A stretch of DNA of 9,317 nucleotides, taken from Desulfobacterales bacterium C00003060. GTDB taxonomy: Bacteria; Desulfobacterota; Desulfobacteria; Desulfobacterales; C00003060. Every line of letters starts with the position of its first letter. The stretch's first letter is position 1. The stretch is taken from assembly GCA_001751085.1 (NCBI GenBank), contig MAXP01000061.1, positions 257-9,573 on the forward strand. Direction: 5' to 3'. The translations under genes were made by a program, and so were the position numbers. Positions 6,710 through 9,317 of the stretch are shown here, piece by piece. The notes below the pieces were generated by a model. That model was not told where the DNA came from and did no database searches. It saw only the letters and a program-made list of their open reading frames with translations.

Positions 6710-7981
6710 TCAGTCGTTCTGCAATATCAGCATATGTGCATCTCCGTGGCAATCCCGGCAGCCAGCAAATTGCTTCAGCATTTCCTTTCTATGCGGTCCA
6801 TTTTCATGACAGTTCTGGCAGGTTGGAACGTAGCGGTGCTTATCTGCATGGCAGAAGACACATTGGAGGAAACCGTGTCCCTTGTCGCTGCTCAGTAATC
6901 TATGGCTGACATCGTCATGGCATCCGGCACAGATATTGTTAGGTGTGTCAGCAGAGTAGTTGACCTCCGACGGCGAATGGGGCTGGTGACAGACGATACA
7001 TCCAGCATCATCGACGTAATGCGTATGCGGTTCTTCATGGCACTCGGTGCAAGTCGGTATATAACCATGTATGTCATAGTGGCACTCGGCGCAAGACACG
7101 TTGGCATGCGCACTCGGATATGTATCCACCTCGGTTGCCTGGTCTGTATGGCAAGTAGTGCAGTCTTCAGCCATCTTATCGACATTCAAACTCGTACAAA
7201 GAGCATGTGCATCTTCGTGGCAAGTCAGGCAATGAGGATATCTTACATGAATATTCTCATTGTGCGGTTCTCCATGGCATGTTCCACATTGGATTTCCGC
7301 TTTATGCTCATTTTTATGGCAATATGTACATCCCAGTTCATGATGTCTTGTCTGGGTTCTTGTCAGGGCTTTGCCCTCACTATTATGGCAGCCTGAGCAG
7401 AAAGACGAGGGAATATCTTCTGCGTAGGTAACTCCGAGCGGCATATGCGGTTTGTGACAACGTAGACAGTCTTGAGGAGTCATTGCCTCTGTATGCGGCT
7501 CATGACATTCTATACATGCTGCCGACTCACCATGTTCCAAATGACATTCCTTACAGTCCAGTCCGGCGTGTTCACTCGGATGGGCCTCCATTTCCCGGCC
7601 TTGGCCAGGATGGCAGGACAGACAGGCCGGCCTAACGTCATCGATTTGACTGAAATCGATCTCCGTGGGATAATGGGGATGGTGGCAAGACGCGCAATTC
7701 CCCTCAAGATTATAGTGTGTTGCATCTTCAGGCCCATGACACAAGGCGCATGCGGGAATGACACCTTCTTCGGAAGGCGGATGTTCTTCGTGACAATCTA
7801 TACAGCCAACTTCCGTCTTATGTAATGCTCCCTGCTCGTCGACTTTCTGTACTTCCTTCAGATGACACTTGACACAGTCATCCTCGACTAATTCTACGGA
7901 ATTGTCCTCGGCCAAAGGCAAGGTGCAAAAGAGCACTGTTAATGCAAAACCAACAATACAGGCAAAGACCTTCATTTTCAT
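6710..7981 (-). CDS. periplasmic 20-heme c-type cytochrome made of five four-heme repeats
   Basis: The protein carries 20 CxxCH heme-attachment motifs in 423 residues. A signal peptide comes first (MKMK, hydrophobic 5-22, likely cut after LPLA at 24), so the mature protein should lie outside the inner membrane, where hemes are attached. First heme cysteines are C36, 60, 78, 96; 120, 143, 156, 172; 195, 218, 232, 251; 274, 297, 311, 328; and 351, 374, 388, 408. These form five units of 75-84 residues with internal steps of about 23, 14 and 17. I count 27 further histidines, enough for bis-His ligation of every heme. No membrane segment follows the signal, and no enzymatic CxxCK motif is visible. 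A role as an electron conduit is inferred; the partner is unknown. The start at 7981 was chosen because it opens on a clean signal peptide with a G-rich stretch upstream; a TTG at 8005 or an ATG at 7993 would add 8 or 4 residues. Confidence 0.93.
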   Translation of the reverse strand: MKMKVFACIVGFALTVLFCTLPLAEDNSVELVEDDCVKCHLKEVQKVDEQGALHKTEVGCIDCHEEHPPSEEGVIPACALCHGPEDATHYNLEGNCASCHHPHYPTEIDFSQIDDVRPACLSCHPGQGREMEAHPSEHAGLDCKECHLEHGESAACIECHEPHTEAMTPQDCLRCHKPHMPLGVTYAEDIPSSFCSGCHNSEGKALTRTQTRHHELGCTYCHKNEHKAEIQCGTCHGEPHNENIHVRYPHCLTCHEDAHALCTSLNVDKMAEDCTTCHTDQATEVDTYPSAHANVSCAECHYDIHGYIPTCTECHEEPHTHYVDDAGCIVCHQPHSPSEVNYSADTPNNICAGCHDDVSHRLLSSDKGHGFLQCVFCHADKHRYVPTCQNCHENGPHRKEMLKQFAGCRDCHGDAHMLILQND

Positions 7982-8095
7982 GGGCGCCCCCATCCTCTTA
8001 TGCAAAACAAAGGGGCCAGTTTAACAGTCTCGAAAATCGTTCCATCCTTTTCATAAAGACAGACGCGACCCCACGTGCTTCATGTAAGGGAAATG

Positions 8096-9184
8096 TTACC
8101 TTGTCATGACAAAATTGAAATCCTTATCCGTACCTAGTGCATGCTTGGCATAGGTACTCAATACCCAGTGCAAACCTTCACTCATCGAATGAACTTTGCT
8201 TGTCATAGAATCTGAGTCCGGCAATATTCCTTTCTTGATATGTGCCTCTATGTTGCCATTTTCATTCTTGACTCCACCTATCAGTGTACCGCTCAGGTTC
8301 GGTATGTAAATTGAGTACGCCTTAACCCCTCCTTTGAGGCCGTAGTTTACTGTGACAACTTGTTTCTGTGGTGTTTCTTTTGCCTTTTTTTGTGCTATTT
8401 CCAATCTGTGGCTTGCATTTTGAGTCAGTTTCTTCCTGGCTTTTTCTAAAATAGTCGAGTCTGGCTGGGCCAGTGCATCCAAAGCCTGGTTATACCATTT
8501 GATCGATTGATTATAGTCCTTTCTCAGTCCTTTCCCATAGAAATAATAATCTCCTATCATTATGGCCGAACCAGGCTCCTTACCAGTTTCGAATCCTTTG
8601 GTGAACCATTGTCTTGCAGTTCCGTAATCTCCCTCAGAGTTATAGCACATTCCTAGCTCATACATGGCATTGGTGTTCCTTCGTTGGGCGGACATTAGGA
8701 ACCATTTTTTAGCCTGTTCATTTTTGTTTTTGCTTTCTAAGATACCGGTCCTATACAGTAGTCCTAAATTGCACTGCATCCTGCTGTACTTGCCTTGATC
8801 AGAAGATAGACTTCCAGCCAAAGAACTGAAGTATGAAACCCCTTTTTTCCTGTCAACGCCCACTCTTTTTCTAAGAGCCAGGATTTTATCTTTATTGTAA
8901 ATGAAATAACCTTCAGGAAACGTTCCCAAATACAGTTCTCCAAGAAGAATTTGTGCCTCAACATGGCCTTTTTCTGCTGCCGTTTCCAGAAAATCAAGTC
9001 CTCTTTTCCTGCTTTTATCGTCATCCATGAGCATGAGGTCAGTTCCTCTATCAAAATATTCCTGCGTTGTGCATTTCCAGCAGTACTTATCTGCCAGATT
9101 GGAATATCCAATGTAGCAGATATACAGGAGCGCTCCAATGCCGAGAATGATAGATGTATATTTAATTTTTTCTATTATTTCCAT
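8096..9184 (-). CDS. membrane-anchored Sel1-repeat (TPR-like) protein
   Basis: The 362-residue product opens with a short basic N-terminus and one membrane segment (11-30), then a CWKC motif (35-38) that should face the periplasm. Residues about 61-88, 113-148, 155-186 and 187-221 plus a partial unit to about 236 read as Sel1-type repeats, with the usual A-x-x-G-x-x-x-A-x-x-x-L-G-x-x-Y spacing (for example AAEKGHVEAQILLGELY at 69-85). Sel1 repeats form helical scaffolds for protein-protein contact. A lysine-rich linker (about 248-275) leads to a C-terminal ~85 residues (277-362) that I do not recognise. It lies 114 bases upstream of the cytochrome gene on the same strand and may share its transcript. 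It is visibly more AT-rich than its neighbours. The start at 9184 is supported by GGAGG 9 bases upstream; the frame extends to 9244 without such a site. Function is unknown. Confidence 0.75.
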   Translation of the reverse strand: MEIIEKIKYTSIILGIGALLYICYIGYSNLADKYCWKCTTQEYFDRGTDLMLMDDDKSRKRGLDFLETAAEKGHVEAQILLGELYLGTFPEGYFIYNKDKILALRKRVGVDRKKGVSYFSSLAGSLSSDQGKYSRMQCNLGLLYRTGILESKNKNEQAKKWFLMSAQRRNTNAMYELGMCYNSEGDYGTARQWFTKGFETGKEPGSAIMIGDYYFYGKGLRKDYNQSIKWYNQALDALAQPDSTILEKARKKLTQNASHRLEIAQKKAKETPQKQVVTVNYGLKGGVKAYSIYIPNLSGTLIGGVKNENGNIEAHIKKGILPDSDSMTSKVHSMSEGLHWVLSTYAKHALGTDKDFNFVMTR

Positions 9185-9193
9185 TTGTTGAAA

Positions 9194-9198
9194 CCTCC
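9194..9198 (-). promoter_or_regulatory. ribosome binding site fixing the Sel1-protein start
   Basis: On the minus strand GGAGG precedes the ATG at 9184 by 9 bases. This argues against the longer in-frame reading from 9244, whose extra 20 residues would precede the membrane anchor and have no ribosome site. Confidence 0.65.
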
Positions 9199-9259
9199 GA
9201 TTGTAAGCTCTCAATAATCTCAACGTGTGCGATTCGCCCGGCACCCGGTTAGCCCCTTG

Positions 9260-9309
9260 TTGTCGAGGACGCTGCGCGTCCTCGACAATCGCCGCGGATT
9301 GCCATCCGC
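9260..9309. repeat. double palindrome at right edge: perfect 13-bp hairpin plus 6-bp hairpin
   Basis: TTGTCGAGGACGC (9260-9272) pairs perfectly with 9276-9288 around a 3-base loop TGC. Five bases later GCGGAT (9294-9299) pairs with ATCCGC (9304-9309) around TGCC. Neither is followed by a T-run within the window. The pair lies just upstream of the Sel1 gene on the minus strand. It could be a REP-like dispersed palindrome, or a terminator for a gene beyond the right edge; the sequence alone does not decide. Confidence 0.6.
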
Positions 9310-9317
9310 AGGCTGCT

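Noticed and set aside
6902..7396. Plus-strand open frame opposite the cytochrome
   Set aside because: The frame is open because the complementary strand encodes repetitive Cys/His codons; the translation is a low-complexity shadow.
7000..7700. CRISPR-like periodicity in the repetitive stretch
   Set aside because: The periodicity is at protein level (CxxCH repeats) with diverged DNA; there are no identical direct repeats with unique spacers.
7918..7981. Lipoprotein signal in the cytochrome (cysteine at residue 19)
   Set aside because: The residues before it (VLF) do not fit a lipobox and a normal signal-peptidase I site follows at LPLA.
9199..9204. TACAAT-like -10 box on the minus strand upstream of the Sel1 gene
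   Set aside because: A start from it would fall in or at the ribosome site, leaving no usable leader, and there is no -35 at the right distance.

Overview
The window looks like chromosomal DNA of a Gram-negative anaerobe, most plausibly a Desulfobacterota (deltaproteobacterial) lineage. The grounds are a 20-heme periplasmic c-type cytochrome, an MltB-type lytic transglycosylase that implies an outer-membrane envelope, and a tRNA-Glu of proteobacterial type. This is inference from gene content; no marker phylogeny was possible.

Left edge (minus strand): the first 243 codons of radA, the RecA-like DNA repair and branch-migration ATPase. It runs off the window before its C-terminal Lon-like domain. 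A 254-base divergent gap follows, holding a candidate sigma70 promoter that faces right.

Centre (plus strand, 986-6326): five closely spaced genes that could form one transcription unit. They are a nucleotide-sugar dehydrogenase of the UDP-ManNAc dehydrogenase type, a soluble histidine-kinase-like protein, a GH103/MltB-type lytic transglycosylase whose start overlaps the kinase end by about 50 bases, a 68-residue PLDc_N-type membrane protein, and a divergent phosphoglycerate kinase. The first four suggest surface polysaccharide and peptidoglycan work under some form of sensing; the kinase-fold enzyme at the end is metabolic or repurposed. A tRNA-Glu(CUC) follows on the same strand, with a possible promoter of its own whose -35 box lies in the last codons of the Pgk gene.

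Between the tRNA and the convergent cytochrome lie three tandem 9-base repeats and a strong GC-rich hairpin.

Right part (minus strand, 9184-6710): a membrane-anchored Sel1-repeat protein, visibly more AT-rich than its neighbours, lies upstream of a 423-residue cytochrome with 20 CxxCH motifs. Those motifs resolve into five tandem four-heme units with near-constant internal spacing. This cytochrome is the most interesting object in the window. The extreme right edge carries a perfect 13-bp inverted repeat followed by a second hairpin. No CRISPR array, transposase, integrase or rRNA was seen.
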